A stretch of DNA of 64,000 bases from Nitrospira sp. (GTDB lineage: Bacteria > Nitrospirota > Nitrospiria > Nitrospirales > Nitrospiraceae): the NCBI GenBank assembly GCA_031315995.1, contig JALDRG010000005.1, positions 186,001 through 250,000 on the forward strand, given 5' to 3'. Positions 46,094-55,373 of this stretch are shown here, in pieces. A program made the translations under genes and the position numbers. The first letter of the stretch is position 1; the number at the start of each line of letters is the position of its first letter. Under the pieces are notes generated by a model. That model ran no database searches. It saw only the letters and a program-made list of their open reading frames with translations, and was not told where the DNA came from.

Positions 46094-46113
46094 CTCCTCA
46101 AGATCTTGGGGAG
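46094..46113 (+). terminator. Short hairpin after apt
   Basis: CTCCTCAAGA and TCTTGGGGAG pair at nine of ten positions directly after the apt stop. There is no loop and no clear T-run, so it is a weak candidate. Confidence 0.3.
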
Positions 46114-46198
46114 CGAGGTACTTGTCAAACGATCTGTAGCGTGATATACCAGCCAAACTTTTTCGCCTTGCACTCATCACGAAAGGGCATGAGACTCT

Positions 46199-46774
46199 AT
46201 GGCGACGAAAGTCCACGCGAAGAAAAAAACACCAGCAACGAAAGCAAAAGCCATCGCTCCCGAGAAGCCCGTTAAGAAAGAGCGCCTGGCTCCGATTGCA
46301 CCTATGACTGAAAAAGACGAAGACAGTGTTGCCGCACGTGTGGTGGCGGCCCTCACGCTCAAGGAAACGCCTAAAGAACGGGAAGAGCGTCAGCGACGGC
46401 GTGAAGTGTTGCAGCGCATGCTGCTGAGCAAGCGCCAGGAGATCATGCGCGAGATCGAGGGCAACCTGGGGCAGTCGTTGACAGAAGATCAGCAGCGCCG
46501 CTTGGAATCAGCCCGAGACGTGGGGGATCAAGCCCTCATGGATCTGGATCGCGAACTCGGCATTTCGTTGATGGAGATGCGGAACCGCAGGCGACAAGCC
46601 ATCGATGAGGCGTTGACCAGGCTGAGCGAAGGGACGTACGGGATTTGCGCCGAATGCGGCATTGAGGTCAGTGAGAAGCGGTTGGAGGCGGTACCGTTCG
46701 CGAAATTGTGCGTCCAATGCCAGTCTCGACAGGAACTGCTCGAGAAAATCGAGAAGGAAGAGGATCGCGACTAG
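46199..46774 (+). CDS. DksA/TraR-type zinc finger protein
   Basis: A 191-residue protein. The first 55 residues are Lys/Ala/Pro-rich and probably disordered. A coiled coil follows (EERQRRREVLQRMLLSKRQE and DQALMDLDRELGISLMEMRN), and the C-terminal zinc finger has CAEC and CVQC separated by 17 residues. In DksA the coiled-coil tip enters the RNA polymerase secondary channel and works with ppGpp. Here the tip residues cannot be compared confidently. It is longer than DksA because of the N-terminal tail. Confidence 0.88.
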   Translation: MATKVHAKKKTPATKAKAIAPEKPVKKERLAPIAPMTEKDEDSVAARVVAALTLKETPKEREERQRRREVLQRMLLSKRQEIMREIEGNLGQSLTEDQQRRLESARDVGDQALMDLDRELGISLMEMRNRRRQAIDEALTRLSEGTYGICAECGIEVSEKRLEAVPFAKLCVQCQSRQELLEKIEKEEDRD

Positions 46775-46897
46775 CTCGCAGAGGCAGGTCGCATCCGTGT
46801 TCCGTTCTTCATCGTCAACTGCCTACGATCCTCGTGCCGATGGTCATCTTACCGGTGTCCGGTCGCCCATAATCTTCCTACTTCCCTCCTGTCCCCT

Positions 46898-47596
46898 ATG
46901 ACTCGTGTCGATCCTAAGGCCGTGATCTTATTGAGCGGAGGCTTGGATTCTACCGTCACGGCTGCGATTGCCCAGCAAGACGGCTATCGAATTTATTGTC
47001 TCACCGTTTCCTACGGCCAGCGACATCATGTGGAAGTGGAACGGGCCAAGGCGGTGGCTCAGGCGTTGGGCGCAGCAGACCATGTCGTGATAGACGTCAA
47101 TCTGCGGGCGTTCGGAGGCTCTGCTCTCACGGATGCTGTAGGCGTGCCCAAGGACCGCACGCAAGAGGCACGAGCAGGCGAGATTCCTGTCACCTACGTA
47201 CCGGCCCGCAACACAATCTTTCTCTCGCTGGCCCTGGCCTACGCCGAGACGCTCGACGCCCAGACGATTTACTTTGGGGCCAATGTGCTGGACTATTCCG
47301 GCTATCCGGATTGTCGGCCGGAGTTCATCAGGGCTTTTGAAACGGTCGCGAGGTTGGGCACAAAAATGGGAGTCGAGGGCCGAGGGGTCGAGGTGCGTGC
47401 CCCGTTGCTGATGCTGTCAAAAGCAGCCATTGTGCAACGTGGGCAGGACCTCCGGGCTCCGTTGGACCTGACGCACAGTTGTTATGACCCCGACCGCGAA
47501 GGCGTCGCCTGTGGTCGGTGTGACAGTTGCCGGATTCGACGTGAAGGTTTTCGCCAGGCAGGAGTTGTAGATCCGGTCTCCTATGCGATACCCTGA
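46898..47596 (+). CDS. queC: 7-cyano-7-deazaguanine synthase
   Basis: A 232-residue enzyme that converts 7-carboxy-7-deazaguanine and ammonia to preQ0 with ATP, for queuosine and related bases. It has the N-type pyrophosphatase loop LLSGGLDSTV and the zinc site near the C-terminus (HSCYDPDREGVACGRCDSCR). No other que gene is nearby. The ATG at 46898 gives the normal length. Confidence 0.95.
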   Translation: MTRVDPKAVILLSGGLDSTVTAAIAQQDGYRIYCLTVSYGQRHHVEVERAKAVAQALGAADHVVIDVNLRAFGGSALTDAVGVPKDRTQEARAGEIPVTYVPARNTIFLSLALAYAETLDAQTIYFGANVLDYSGYPDCRPEFIRAFETVARLGTKMGVEGRGVEVRAPLLMLSKAAIVQRGQDLRAPLDLTHSCYDPDREGVACGRCDSCRIRREGFRQAGVVDPVSYAIP

Positions 47597-47683
47597 CGAT
47601 GGAGTTGTGGGAATCGGTCGATCCGATGATCGATGGATTCGAATTGCAGTTCAACCTGGTTTCAGAACAACAGATAGACCACT

Positions 47684-47860
47684 ATGACGCCCGAAGAATT
47701 TTTTATGTACCTGATCATCGGCCTGGTGATCATTGCGCCGATCGGCGCACGACTCTACCGGCGGTTGACTTTGAATCGCACGACGCAAATGCTTCGGGAA
47801 CAATTGAAGCAATCACAGGAACATAAGTCGACGACTACGCCGTCGGAGCCACCGCGATGA
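47684..47860 (+). CDS. Small membrane protein upstream of cytochrome c (58 aa)
   Basis: It has an N-terminal transmembrane helix (FFMYLIIGLVIIAPIGARLY) and a polar helical tail (TTQMLREQLKQSQEHKSTTT). Its stop overlaps the start of the cytochrome c gene by four bases (ATGA), which strongly supports coupling. It is too short to be called by a default gene length filter. No exact match is known to me; size and layout recall small subunits of cytochrome complexes. Confidence 0.62.
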   Translation: MTPEEFFMYLIIGLVIIAPIGARLYRRLTLNRTTQMLREQLKQSQEHKSTTTPSEPPR

Positions 47861-48279
47861 AGCGACTCAGTGGCAAGAGCGGACTGCTGAAGGTGTGGGT
47901 GGTCGGAGTTGGGCTGACCGTCATGGTCGCGGCCCTGGCGGCTTGTGAGTCCAATGCCACGAATCAAGATGCCGCGAAGCCCGCCGGGGGGGCGACGCCG
48001 GCGGATGTTCAGCTGGGCGAGGCGAAATTCACCGCCAATTGCGCCGCCTGTCACGGCGTCCGAGGTGTCGGGACCAAGCAAGGGCCACCGCTGGTGCATA
48101 AGATTTACGAACCGAATCATCACGCCGATATCGCGTTCCAGCGGGCGGCAGAGAATGGTGTCCGTGCTCACCATTGGGAGTTCGGTAACATGCCGAAGAT
48201 CGAAGGGGTGACCTCCGGCGATGTTGCGGAAATCATTCGATATGTGCGATGGCTGCAGCGCGAGGCGGGAGTCTATTAA
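47857..48279 (+). CDS. Cytochrome c, monoheme lipoprotein
   Basis: A 140-residue protein. The leader LTVMVAALAACES has a lipobox cysteine, so the protein is likely anchored on the outer face of the cytoplasmic membrane. The heme-binding CAACH is in FTANCAACHGVRGVGTKQGP, and the axial Met in FGNMPKIEGVTS. The C-terminal helix DVAEIIRYVRWLQRE is typical of class I cytochrome c. It is preceded by a 58-residue membrane protein gene overlapping by four bases. It may feed a terminal oxidase or another redox enzyme; the partner is unknown. Confidence 0.9.
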   Translation: MKRLSGKSGLLKVWVVGVGLTVMVAALAACESNATNQDAAKPAGGATPADVQLGEAKFTANCAACHGVRGVGTKQGPPLVHKIYEPNHHADIAFQRAAENGVRAHHWEFGNMPKIEGVTSGDVAEIIRYVRWLQREAGVY

Positions 48280-48354
48280 CTCGCCCGCTGTTGGTCTCTT
48301 CCCTTCCGGTTTTTCTTTCACCGTGGCCCGCTCTGCGGCGTCAGCTTCCTTCAT

Positions 48355-48384
48355 TTGACAACTTCCGCGAGCGGTTCGTAAGGT
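48355..48384 (+). promoter_or_regulatory. Candidate promoter for the SPFH lipoprotein gene
   Basis: A perfect TTGACA (48355-48360) is followed 18 bases later by TAAGGT (48379-48384). The -10 match is weak. Confidence 0.35.
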
Positions 48385-48470
48385 AGTTACATGGCATGAG
48401 GGGACCGTCGAACCCCACAAAATGGCACGTGGTGGGACCGGTTGGTCAGATCCTTTCACGGGAGGAATCT

Positions 48471-49298
48471 ATGAGACACGCGGCCTGGGCTAAGGCGGGA
48501 GCTGCGGGGGTAGTGCTGATGACATTGGGTTGTGTGGCGATCGAGGCGGGTCATGAGGGGGTCTTGGTCGAACAGCCGTTCTTTTTCGGTCATGGAGGCG
48601 TTGACGCGGTTCCCTCCAAGACCGGCCGGGTCTTGGTTGCGCCGACGACGAAGGTCATTGAGGTGGATGTCCGGCCGTTACAGTACTCAGAGCATTTCGA
48701 CATCATTTCGGCGGAAAATGCTCCGGTCTCGTTCGATGCCTTCATGATCGCCAATGTTGTCGAAGGTCGCTCACCGGAACTCATCGGTCGATACGGGACC
48801 AGTTGGTATCAAAACAACGTCAAAGAAGCCTTTCGCACGTTTGTTCGGGAAGAAGTGCAAAAGTATCCGCTGTTTCAGTTGACCACCGATCCGACGACCC
48901 GGACGAAGTTGCAGGATGCCATTGCGCGCGAGGTGCAGACAAAGCTCATCGAAAAGCAAAACATGCCGATCCGGCTCAACCGGGTCGTCGTCGGCAGCAT
49001 TCTGCCGCCGAAGGGCGTAGTCGAACAGACGACCCAAACCATCGTGCAAGAGCAGCGGAAAATCACGATGGTCGAGTTTCAAAAAGCAGAAGAGGCGCGT
49101 GAAAAAGCCGAAAAACAGCGTGGCATTGCCGACCGGGCGTACCGTGAGTCGCTGGGGCTGACGGCGCCGGAATTTGTCGACCTGCGCCGCATTGAAGTGC
49201 AGAAGGAAATCGTGCAGCATTCACCGTCGGCCTTGACCGTCATCATGGGATTAGAGCGTGTCGGCATCAACATGCCGCCTCTCGCTGCCGATCGATAA
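48471..49298 (+). CDS. SPFH/prohibitin-type lipoprotein
   Basis: A 275-residue protein with a lipobox (VLMTLGCVAIEAG) that would place it outside the cytoplasm. The SPFH-like domain follows: EGVLVEQPFFFGHGGVDAVP, VIEVDVRPLQYSEHFDIISA and SFDAFMIANVVEGRSPELIG. Then comes a helical coiled region (VEFQKAEEAREKAEKQRGIA) typical of prohibitin/stomatin assembly. These proteins form rings or scaffolds. Position as a lipoprotein is unusual for the family. The ATG at 48471 has GGGAGG upstream. Confidence 0.82.
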   Translation: MRHAAWAKAGAAGVVLMTLGCVAIEAGHEGVLVEQPFFFGHGGVDAVPSKTGRVLVAPTTKVIEVDVRPLQYSEHFDIISAENAPVSFDAFMIANVVEGRSPELIGRYGTSWYQNNVKEAFRTFVREEVQKYPLFQLTTDPTTRTKLQDAIAREVQTKLIEKQNMPIRLNRVVVGSILPPKGVVEQTTQTIVQEQRKITMVEFQKAEEAREKAEKQRGIADRAYRESLGLTAPEFVDLRRIEVQKEIVQHSPSALTVIMGLERVGINMPPLAADR

Positions 49299-49383
49299 TG
49301 CCGGGTCAGGGGAGTCTGTCGCGCGTAGTGTGACAGCCACAGAGCCGCTACCATCTTCAGCTCTGTGCCTGAACGTGGAGGCA

Positions 49384-50115
49384 TTACTTCACGACCCAGA
49401 CGCGGTAGGTTTTGGCGTTGAGCGGTTTGGCAATTTTGAGGGTGCCCATCTCGCCCGGACTCATCACGTCATCACCGGTCGGGGTTTTCCTGGCCGGGTG
49501 TCCACTGCTCCGCACCAGTATGCCTTGGTCATCGTAGAAATCCACCATCACATCGGCTGATTCGCGCAAGGTACCCTGGTAGGCGGTTCCCAGCCAGTCC
49601 AGGCGCTTGAGCGCCTGGTAGACGATGACGAGCGTGCCGTCCGGATCTTCGTGCGCGCTGACAATTTTCAGCGCTCGATTGTGATCCAATCCCGGTTCGG
49701 TCCCGCCCGTTGTCTGCGCGATGAGAACCCGTTCGACATCATCTGCATGGAAGACCGCCTTCACTTTGCAGTATACCGTGCGTCCCTGTTCGCTCTGGTG
49801 CACGATCTGCTCGTCGGTGACATGTTTCGATGCGAGGGTATAGACCAGCGTATGAAATAATTTCGAATCGACGATCGAAGCGGTCTGCTCGCGCACCGCT
49901 GCTGAAGTGCCGATCGCCTGGTGGAGCGCTTCCCTGCATGCATGTTGCCTGGCTTCAGCCGCAGTTTCTGGCTCATGATAGGCGTACCGGTAGTCCCCGG
50001 TGATATCTACCCGTGAGTGTCCCGTACCAGCCTGGACCGGTGTGGCAAGCGTGAGACATTGGACGATGATTACGAGCAAGGCGCCCCTCCCTGCTAGATA
50101 CAACAGCGGGGTCAT
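49384..50115 (-). CDS. Secreted protein of unknown function
   Basis: A 243-residue protein with a signal peptide (LLVIIVQCLTLATPVQAG). The mature N-terminal part has ITGDYRYAYHEPETAAEARQ and HACREALHQAIGTSAAV, a pattern seen in exported proteins where an ETAAEAR-like helix binds surfaces; I do not assign it to a family. The C-terminal part is beta-rich (VMVDFYDDQGILVRSSG, KIAKPLNAKTYRVWVVK) and may be an immunoglobulin-like domain. The ATG at 50115 follows GGGAGGTGG. It is convergent with the SPFH gene. Confidence 0.72.
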   Translation of the reverse strand: MTPLLYLAGRGALLVIIVQCLTLATPVQAGTGHSRVDITGDYRYAYHEPETAAEARQHACREALHQAIGTSAAVREQTASIVDSKLFHTLVYTLASKHVTDEQIVHQSEQGRTVYCKVKAVFHADDVERVLIAQTTGGTEPGLDHNRALKIVSAHEDPDGTLVIVYQALKRLDWLGTAYQGTLRESADVMVDFYDDQGILVRSSGHPARKTPTGDDVMSPGEMGTLKIAKPLNAKTYRVWVVK

Positions 50116-50514
50116 ACAAACCACCTCCCTTTTCATGGATGGCCGGTTTCCTATGGTGTATGAGTACAGCTCGACTCTCAACGCTCAATTATGCTACCAC
50201 GCGTGAAAAGTTGCAGCAATGCGACTTTGTCGTACGTGAGGCCGACTCTTCTGTGACCGGTTGGATAGCAAGGGATGATGTCAGCCATCCTAGGCTCAGG
50301 AACCGGTGCGAACCAGAGCGAGCACTGGTGGATCGTCAGCCCACGACTTGAATAGCAGTTCTTTCGGGGCGTCGGTCATCCAGACTGCGAACCGGCGGAG
50401 GGTATACTACCGCTGCTGACGGTGATTCTGCCCTGTAGCGGGGCGCAACTCTGCGGACAAGCGTGGGGTCTCTTGACTTGATCAAGGTCTTCACTCACAC
50501 TCGGGCACGACACT
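50116..50514. other. Intergenic region between divergent genes
   Basis: About 400 bases with no supported gene. It contains GACTCTCAACGCTCAATT (50173-50190), which resembles the sequence beside the 34-bp palindrome at 682-715 but without a second arm. It must hold promoters for malQ and the secreted protein gene. Confidence 0.4.
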
Positions 50515-52776
50515 ATGTATGACGGCACCGAGCAAGATCTGCTGCACCTCCTCGCCTCGCGAGCCGGTATTTCCCCCGACTATTACGACATTGCCGGTAC
50601 CCTCCACCTCACGAGCGACGACACTCGTCGGGCCATCCTGTCTGCCATGGGTTTTCAAGTCGCGTCGGTCGAGGCCCTGGCGCAAGAACTTCTCGCCTGG
50701 GACGAGGCGCCGTGGCAACAGCCCTGTGATCCGACCCTCATTCTCCAGCAAGGATATGGTCCTACGCAGTGGGCGTTTCGTCCCACGCTGGCGGAGGAGG
50801 AAGAGCAGCACGTCACGGTGGCCTGGCACCTGACCGATGAAAAAGGGACGATCATTCATCGCGAGGAAGCCGGACCCGATCTTGCTGCGCAGGAAGTCCG
50901 GTCGCTCGCGGGGCGGCGCATGGTCCGGTTTGAACTTCCGCTGGTTCCTGACCTGCCCCTCGGTTACTACGACTTGTCGGTCGTCACGGTGGGCAGCACG
51001 GTCGCCACGAAGGGCACGCTCCGTGTCGTCGTGGCTCCGTCGCATTGTTATGTGCCGGAGGAGATGGCCCGGGGTGGACGAGTGTGGGGCCTTGCCGTGC
51101 AACTGTATGCGCTTCGGTCACAAACCAATTGGGGCGTGGGCGATTTTACTGATTTATCCAGGTTGGTCGAATGGGCGGGCCAGGAATTGGGCGCCGGAAT
51201 CATCGGCCTGAATCCGCTGCACGCGCTGAAGAATTCACGGCCTCACCATCTCAGCCCGTATGCTCCGACCAGCCGGCTGTTTTTGAACGAGCTCTACATC
51301 GATCTCGATCGGCTCCCTGAGTATCACACGTCGCCTGACGCGCAACGGTTGCGCAACAGTTCAGAGTTTCAGAAGGAGTTGGAGCGGGTGCGCACCGCCG
51401 ATCTGCTGGACTCCGAGTTCGTGGTCAAGGCGAAGCGGACGATGTTGGATCTGACGTACCGGCAGTTCCTCAAAGATAATTATGCAGGGACCGAACCGTC
51501 GTTGGAGCCGACTTCCGCGCGTGGGTGGCTGCTGGATCGGTTTATCCGGGACGAAGGCGAGTCCTTGGAACAGTTTGCGTTGTTTCAGGTGTTGGAAGAG
51601 GAGCGGCGCCTCATCGAACTGTCCCCCAAGCTCTGGCCCGAGTGGCCGGTACAATATCGGACCCCGGGGTCACCGGCGTTGCGGGAGTTTGCTAGACGAC
51701 ATCGCAAGCGGGTTCGGTTCTTTCAGTATATGCAGTGGGTAGCGGCGGATCAGCTCAGAGCGGCCAAATCCCGAGCGGCGCAGGTGCACATGACGGTCGG
51801 GTTGTATCCCGATCTGGCACTGGGGAGTGATCGCAACGGAGCGGAGGCCTGGATGCTGCAGGATGTGCTGGCGCTCGGCGCCGATTGTGGCGCTCCGCCG
51901 GACGCGTTCGCGCCGCAAGGACAGAATTGGGGGTTCGCTCCGTTTCATCCGTTGCGCCTCAAGTCCACTGGCTATCGCTCATTCATTGAGCTGCTCCGGA
52001 AAACGCTCCGTCAAGGCGGGGCGATTCGCGTCGACCATGTCATGATGCTGTTCCGGCTGTTTTGGGTGCCTCGCGGATTGAGCGCGGAGGTGGGAGCGTA
52101 TGTGGAGTATCCAGCAGAAGATCTGCTGCGGATTCTCGCGCTGGAAAGCACGCGCGCACGAACACTTGTCATCGGAGAGGATTTGGGGACCGTGCCTGAT
52201 TATGTGCGAGAGCAGCTGGCGCGCTATCACATCCTCTCCTATCGGGTGTTTTACTTTGAGCGAAACGGGGATGGGACCTGCAAGGCGCCATCGGCCTATC
52301 CCGATCAATCGCTTGCGGTCGTCACCACGCATGACCTTCCCACTCTGACCGGCTATTGGACAGGGGAAGATATCCGATTGCGAGCGAGGCTCGGCATGTA
52401 TGTGAACGAAGAGGCCGTCCAGCAGGCACTGGAGGCGCGGATGCGGGACAGGGGACAGATCCTTGGGGCCTTGCACGCGGCGGGACTCTTGCCTTCCGGT
52501 CTGAGCGATCAGTCGGACCAGGTTCCGGCGATGACGCCGGCCCTGTGCCGGGCCATTCATGCCTATCTTGCGTCGTCGCCGGCCTGGATCGTCATGGCCA
52601 ACCTCGACGATGTGATCGGTGAGGCGATGCAGATGAATTTGCCGGGTACGCTGGATGCCTATCCGAATTGGTCGCGCAAACTATCGCTGTCTCTGGAGGA
52701 ACTCCAACGGGATGAACGCGTACAATCACTCGCCGCAGCCGTGCGTGTTCACCGTCCTCCGACCTCAACCTCCTAG
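50515..52776 (+). CDS. malQ: 4-alpha-glucanotransferase (amylomaltase)
   Basis: A 753-residue GH77 enzyme that transfers glucan segments between maltooligosaccharides. An N-terminal beta domain (about 60-190) precedes the catalytic barrel, which starts RVWGLAVQLYALRSQTNWGV. The nucleophile Asp lies in GAIRVDHVMMLFRLF and the acid/base Glu in VIGEDLGTVPDYV; the third acid is in THDLPTLTGYW. It is longer than E. coli MalQ (694). It sits immediately before a kinase/regulator pair without other glycogen genes, so its pathway link is not shown here. Confidence 0.94.
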   Translation: MYDGTEQDLLHLLASRAGISPDYYDIAGTLHLTSDDTRRAILSAMGFQVASVEALAQELLAWDEAPWQQPCDPTLILQQGYGPTQWAFRPTLAEEEEQHVTVAWHLTDEKGTIIHREEAGPDLAAQEVRSLAGRRMVRFELPLVPDLPLGYYDLSVVTVGSTVATKGTLRVVVAPSHCYVPEEMARGGRVWGLAVQLYALRSQTNWGVGDFTDLSRLVEWAGQELGAGIIGLNPLHALKNSRPHHLSPYAPTSRLFLNELYIDLDRLPEYHTSPDAQRLRNSSEFQKELERVRTADLLDSEFVVKAKRTMLDLTYRQFLKDNYAGTEPSLEPTSARGWLLDRFIRDEGESLEQFALFQVLEEERRLIELSPKLWPEWPVQYRTPGSPALREFARRHRKRVRFFQYMQWVAADQLRAAKSRAAQVHMTVGLYPDLALGSDRNGAEAWMLQDVLALGADCGAPPDAFAPQGQNWGFAPFHPLRLKSTGYRSFIELLRKTLRQGGAIRVDHVMMLFRLFWVPRGLSAEVGAYVEYPAEDLLRILALESTRARTLVIGEDLGTVPDYVREQLARYHILSYRVFYFERNGDGTCKAPSAYPDQSLAVVTTHDLPTLTGYWTGEDIRLRARLGMYVNEEAVQQALEARMRDRGQILGALHAAGLLPSGLSDQSDQVPAMTPALCRAIHAYLASSPAWIVMANLDDVIGEAMQMNLPGTLDAYPNWSRKLSLSLEELQRDERVQSLAAAVRVHRPPTSTS

Positions 52777-52806
52777 GCCATCCATCCTGCGCGGCAGGCC
52801 ATCGCC

Positions 52807-53958
52807 ATGAAGAATCGGAATCAGGTGGTTCTCGCCATCTCCGCCTGTTTGTTTCTCATCGTCACGGTGATGGAATGGATGTTCCCATTGAACGTGGTGG
52901 GCGCATTCGGTTTTGTCTTGCCGATCTTGCTGGTGGCCACCGTCCGAAATCGACCGCTCATGGTCTTGACTCTGGCCCTGTGCGTGCTGGTGACGTTTAT
53001 CGGTCTCTTCCAGCCGGGAAAGAAAAAAGATCGTTTCACGGCCGTGGTGGTGAATCGTATCATGGTGGTCTGTGTGCTGGCGGGGGTAGCGTATATCGGT
53101 GTGACCTGGGAGGATCGTAAAGCCCGTGAAGAGGCAGCCAGAGCCGCTCTGGCCACTCAAACGGAGCACCTGCTGCGGGCGAATACGCAGTTGGTCGAGG
53201 TCAAAGACAAGCTGGCGCGATCGGAACGGTTGGCCGCGGTAGGGCAATTGGTGGCATCTGTGGCGCATGAGGTCGGGACGCCCTTACATTCGATTGCATG
53301 GCATGTGGAAGCGCTGGCGGAGGAGCCGGGTGTCACCGCCGCCATGCACAAACGGATCGGCATCATCGATGAACAGTTGAATCGTGTGGTACGGATCATT
53401 CAAGATCTCTTGTCATCGACCAGGCAACGGAAGCCTGAGCCGACATGGTACCCTGCCGAACGCCTGATCGAGCCGGTTGTTGCGTTGATGGAACCGGGAT
53501 TCCATGCGAAGGGCGTGACGCTTCAGGCCGCGGTGGTCCCGGCGTTGCTGGTGTGGGCAGACGCTGAAAAGATCCATCAAGTGTTAGTGAATCTTCTGAC
53601 CAATGCGCTGGCTGCCACAGCGGGGAGAGGGCATGTGACGGTGACGGTGACACTGCGTCAGGCCTCTCCGGAGGAGATGGAGAGTGCGTCTTGCACAGGT
53701 CGGTCCGATCTCGGGACGGTGGTCATGATGGTGGTGAAGGACTCGGGATGTGGGATGCCCCAGGAAGATGTGGATCGAGCCTTCCAGCCGTTTTTTACGA
53801 CGAAGGCCATCGGTAAGGGGACCGGGTTGGGGTTGTTTCTGAGTCGCGAAGCCGTGTCGGCGCACGGCGGCCGTTTGACGCTTCAGAGTGAAGTCGGAAT
53901 AGGCACGACGGTGACTGTGGTGCTCCCTGGTTTGCAGGCAGACTCGGCCGTGATATAG
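52807..53958 (+). CDS. Membrane sensor histidine kinase (NtrB-like core)
   Basis: A 383-residue kinase with three N-terminal hydrophobic helices within residues 7-100 and almost no periplasmic loops. A coiled coil leads to the HisKA domain with the phosphoacceptor in ASVAHEVGTPLHSIAWH. The ATPase domain has NLLTNALAAT, VVKDSGCGMP and GKGTGLGLFLS. The short helix loops suggest it senses signals in the membrane or from a partner. The gene for a sigma-54 regulator follows 13 bases later, so they form a pair. Signal unknown. Confidence 0.92.
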   Translation: MKNRNQVVLAISACLFLIVTVMEWMFPLNVVGAFGFVLPILLVATVRNRPLMVLTLALCVLVTFIGLFQPGKKKDRFTAVVVNRIMVVCVLAGVAYIGVTWEDRKAREEAARAALATQTEHLLRANTQLVEVKDKLARSERLAAVGQLVASVAHEVGTPLHSIAWHVEALAEEPGVTAAMHKRIGIIDEQLNRVVRIIQDLLSSTRQRKPEPTWYPAERLIEPVVALMEPGFHAKGVTLQAAVVPALLVWADAEKIHQVLVNLLTNALAATAGRGHVTVTVTLRQASPEEMESASCTGRSDLGTVVMMVVKDSGCGMPQEDVDRAFQPFFTTKAIGKGTGLGLFLSREAVSAHGGRLTLQSEVGIGTTVTVVLPGLQADSAVI

Positions 53959-53971
53959 GAGAGGGACTCAC

Positions 53972-55366
53972 ATGAGTCAGGCGAAACTATTCGTAGTGGA
54001 CGACGACGAGGCCGCGCGCACCCTGCTGGCGGAAGCGTTGGTGATGGAAGGGTATGAAGTCGAGGCATTTTCCAGCGGTCAGGCTGCCGTGGAACGCGGC
54101 AAACAATCGCGTGCCGATGTGGTCTTGACCGACATTCGGATGGAACAGGGCGACGGGTTTCTCGTGCTGAAGGAATTCAAACGGTTCAGTCCGGAGACCT
54201 CGATCGTGTTGCTAACGGCATTCGGATCTCTGGAGGGCGCGATCGAAGCGATCAAACAAGGGGCCTACGACTACTTGGCGAAGCCGTTCAAAAAAGAAGA
54301 TATCCGGCTCGTCGTCCAACGCAGCTTGGAACATTGCCGGCTGGTTCGGGAGAATGCCCGCTTTCGTGACGATGCGCGTATACGCGAACCCTGGTCTCAG
54401 TTGGTCGGCAGCAGCCCGGCGATGTTGGAAGTCTACAAGCTGGTAGCCCGGGTTTCCGAGGGGCGGAGCACGGTGCTGATCGAAGGGGAGAGCGGAACGG
54501 GAAAAGAGCTGATTGCGCGGGCGGTGCATTTAAACAGTCCGCGGCGTGAGAAACCGTTCATTCCCGTCAACTGCGGCGCATTACCCGATCATCTGCTTGA
54601 GTCGGAAATGTTCGGCTATGAGAAGGGCGCCTTTACGGGAGCCGTCGGGGCAAAAGCGGGGCTGTTCGAGGCCGCCAATGAAGGGACCTTGTTCCTCGAT
54701 GAGATCGGCGATCTCGGCCAGTCGCTTCAGGTGAAGCTCTTGCGGGTGATGCAGGAGCAAGAGGTGCGGCGTGTCGGCAGTACCTCCTCGGTGAAGGTCG
54801 ATGTACGAATCATTGCCGCCACCAATCGCGATCTGGCCACACTCGTCAAGGAGGGCAAGTTCCGCGACGACTTGTATTACCGTCTCAATGTGGTGCGGAT
54901 TGCCCTTCCGTCACTGGCCGAGCGACGCGAGGACATTACCATGCTCGCACATCATTTCTTGCAAAAATACGCCAAGCAATCGTTGCACGTGAGGGGATTT
55001 TTGCCGGAAACGATGGCGTTGCTCAAGCGTTATCACTGGCCGGGAAACGTGCGTGAATTGGAAAATGCCGTGGAGCGGGCGGTCTCGCTCAGCCACGGCC
55101 CGCTCTTGCTGCCCGAAGATCTTCCGGAGTCGATCAGGGGTGGGTCGGATTCGGCAGAGATGCTCAAGGGAGTCTCTGCCGGCGAGGATCAGGACGCGCT
55201 GTTGACCTTGGATGAGGTCGAGAAGCGGCATCTGGCGCGTGTGCTCAAAGAGACGCGGGGCAACAAGGTCAAGGCGGCGAAGATACTAGGAATCGATCGG
55301 CGCACGTTGTATCGGATGGCGGAGCGGTTCGGGTTGGACTTCGGCGAAGAGGCCGAGGAAAAATAG
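53972..55366 (+). CDS. Sigma-54-dependent response regulator (NtrC family)
   Basis: A 464-residue regulator with three domains. The receiver has its phosphorylation site Asp54 (VVLTDIRMEQGDG). The AAA+ domain has Walker A GESGTGKE, an intact GAFTGA sigma-54 contact loop at residues 219-224, Walker B GTLFLDEIGDL and the sensor regions. A Fis-type DNA-binding helix-turn-helix ends it (NKVKAAKILGIDRRTLYRMA). It pairs with the upstream kinase. In contrast with the NtrX-like protein at 20421 its contact loop is standard. Target genes cannot be inferred. Confidence 0.95.
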   Translation: MSQAKLFVVDDDEAARTLLAEALVMEGYEVEAFSSGQAAVERGKQSRADVVLTDIRMEQGDGFLVLKEFKRFSPETSIVLLTAFGSLEGAIEAIKQGAYDYLAKPFKKEDIRLVVQRSLEHCRLVRENARFRDDARIREPWSQLVGSSPAMLEVYKLVARVSEGRSTVLIEGESGTGKELIARAVHLNSPRREKPFIPVNCGALPDHLLESEMFGYEKGAFTGAVGAKAGLFEAANEGTLFLDEIGDLGQSLQVKLLRVMQEQEVRRVGSTSSVKVDVRIIAATNRDLATLVKEGKFRDDLYYRLNVVRIALPSLAERREDITMLAHHFLQKYAKQSLHVRGFLPETMALLKRYHWPGNVRELENAVERAVSLSHGPLLLPEDLPESIRGGSDSAEMLKGVSAGEDQDALLTLDEVEKRHLARVLKETRGNKVKAAKILGIDRRTLYRMAERFGLDFGEEAEEK

Positions 55367-55373
55367 ATCGGCC

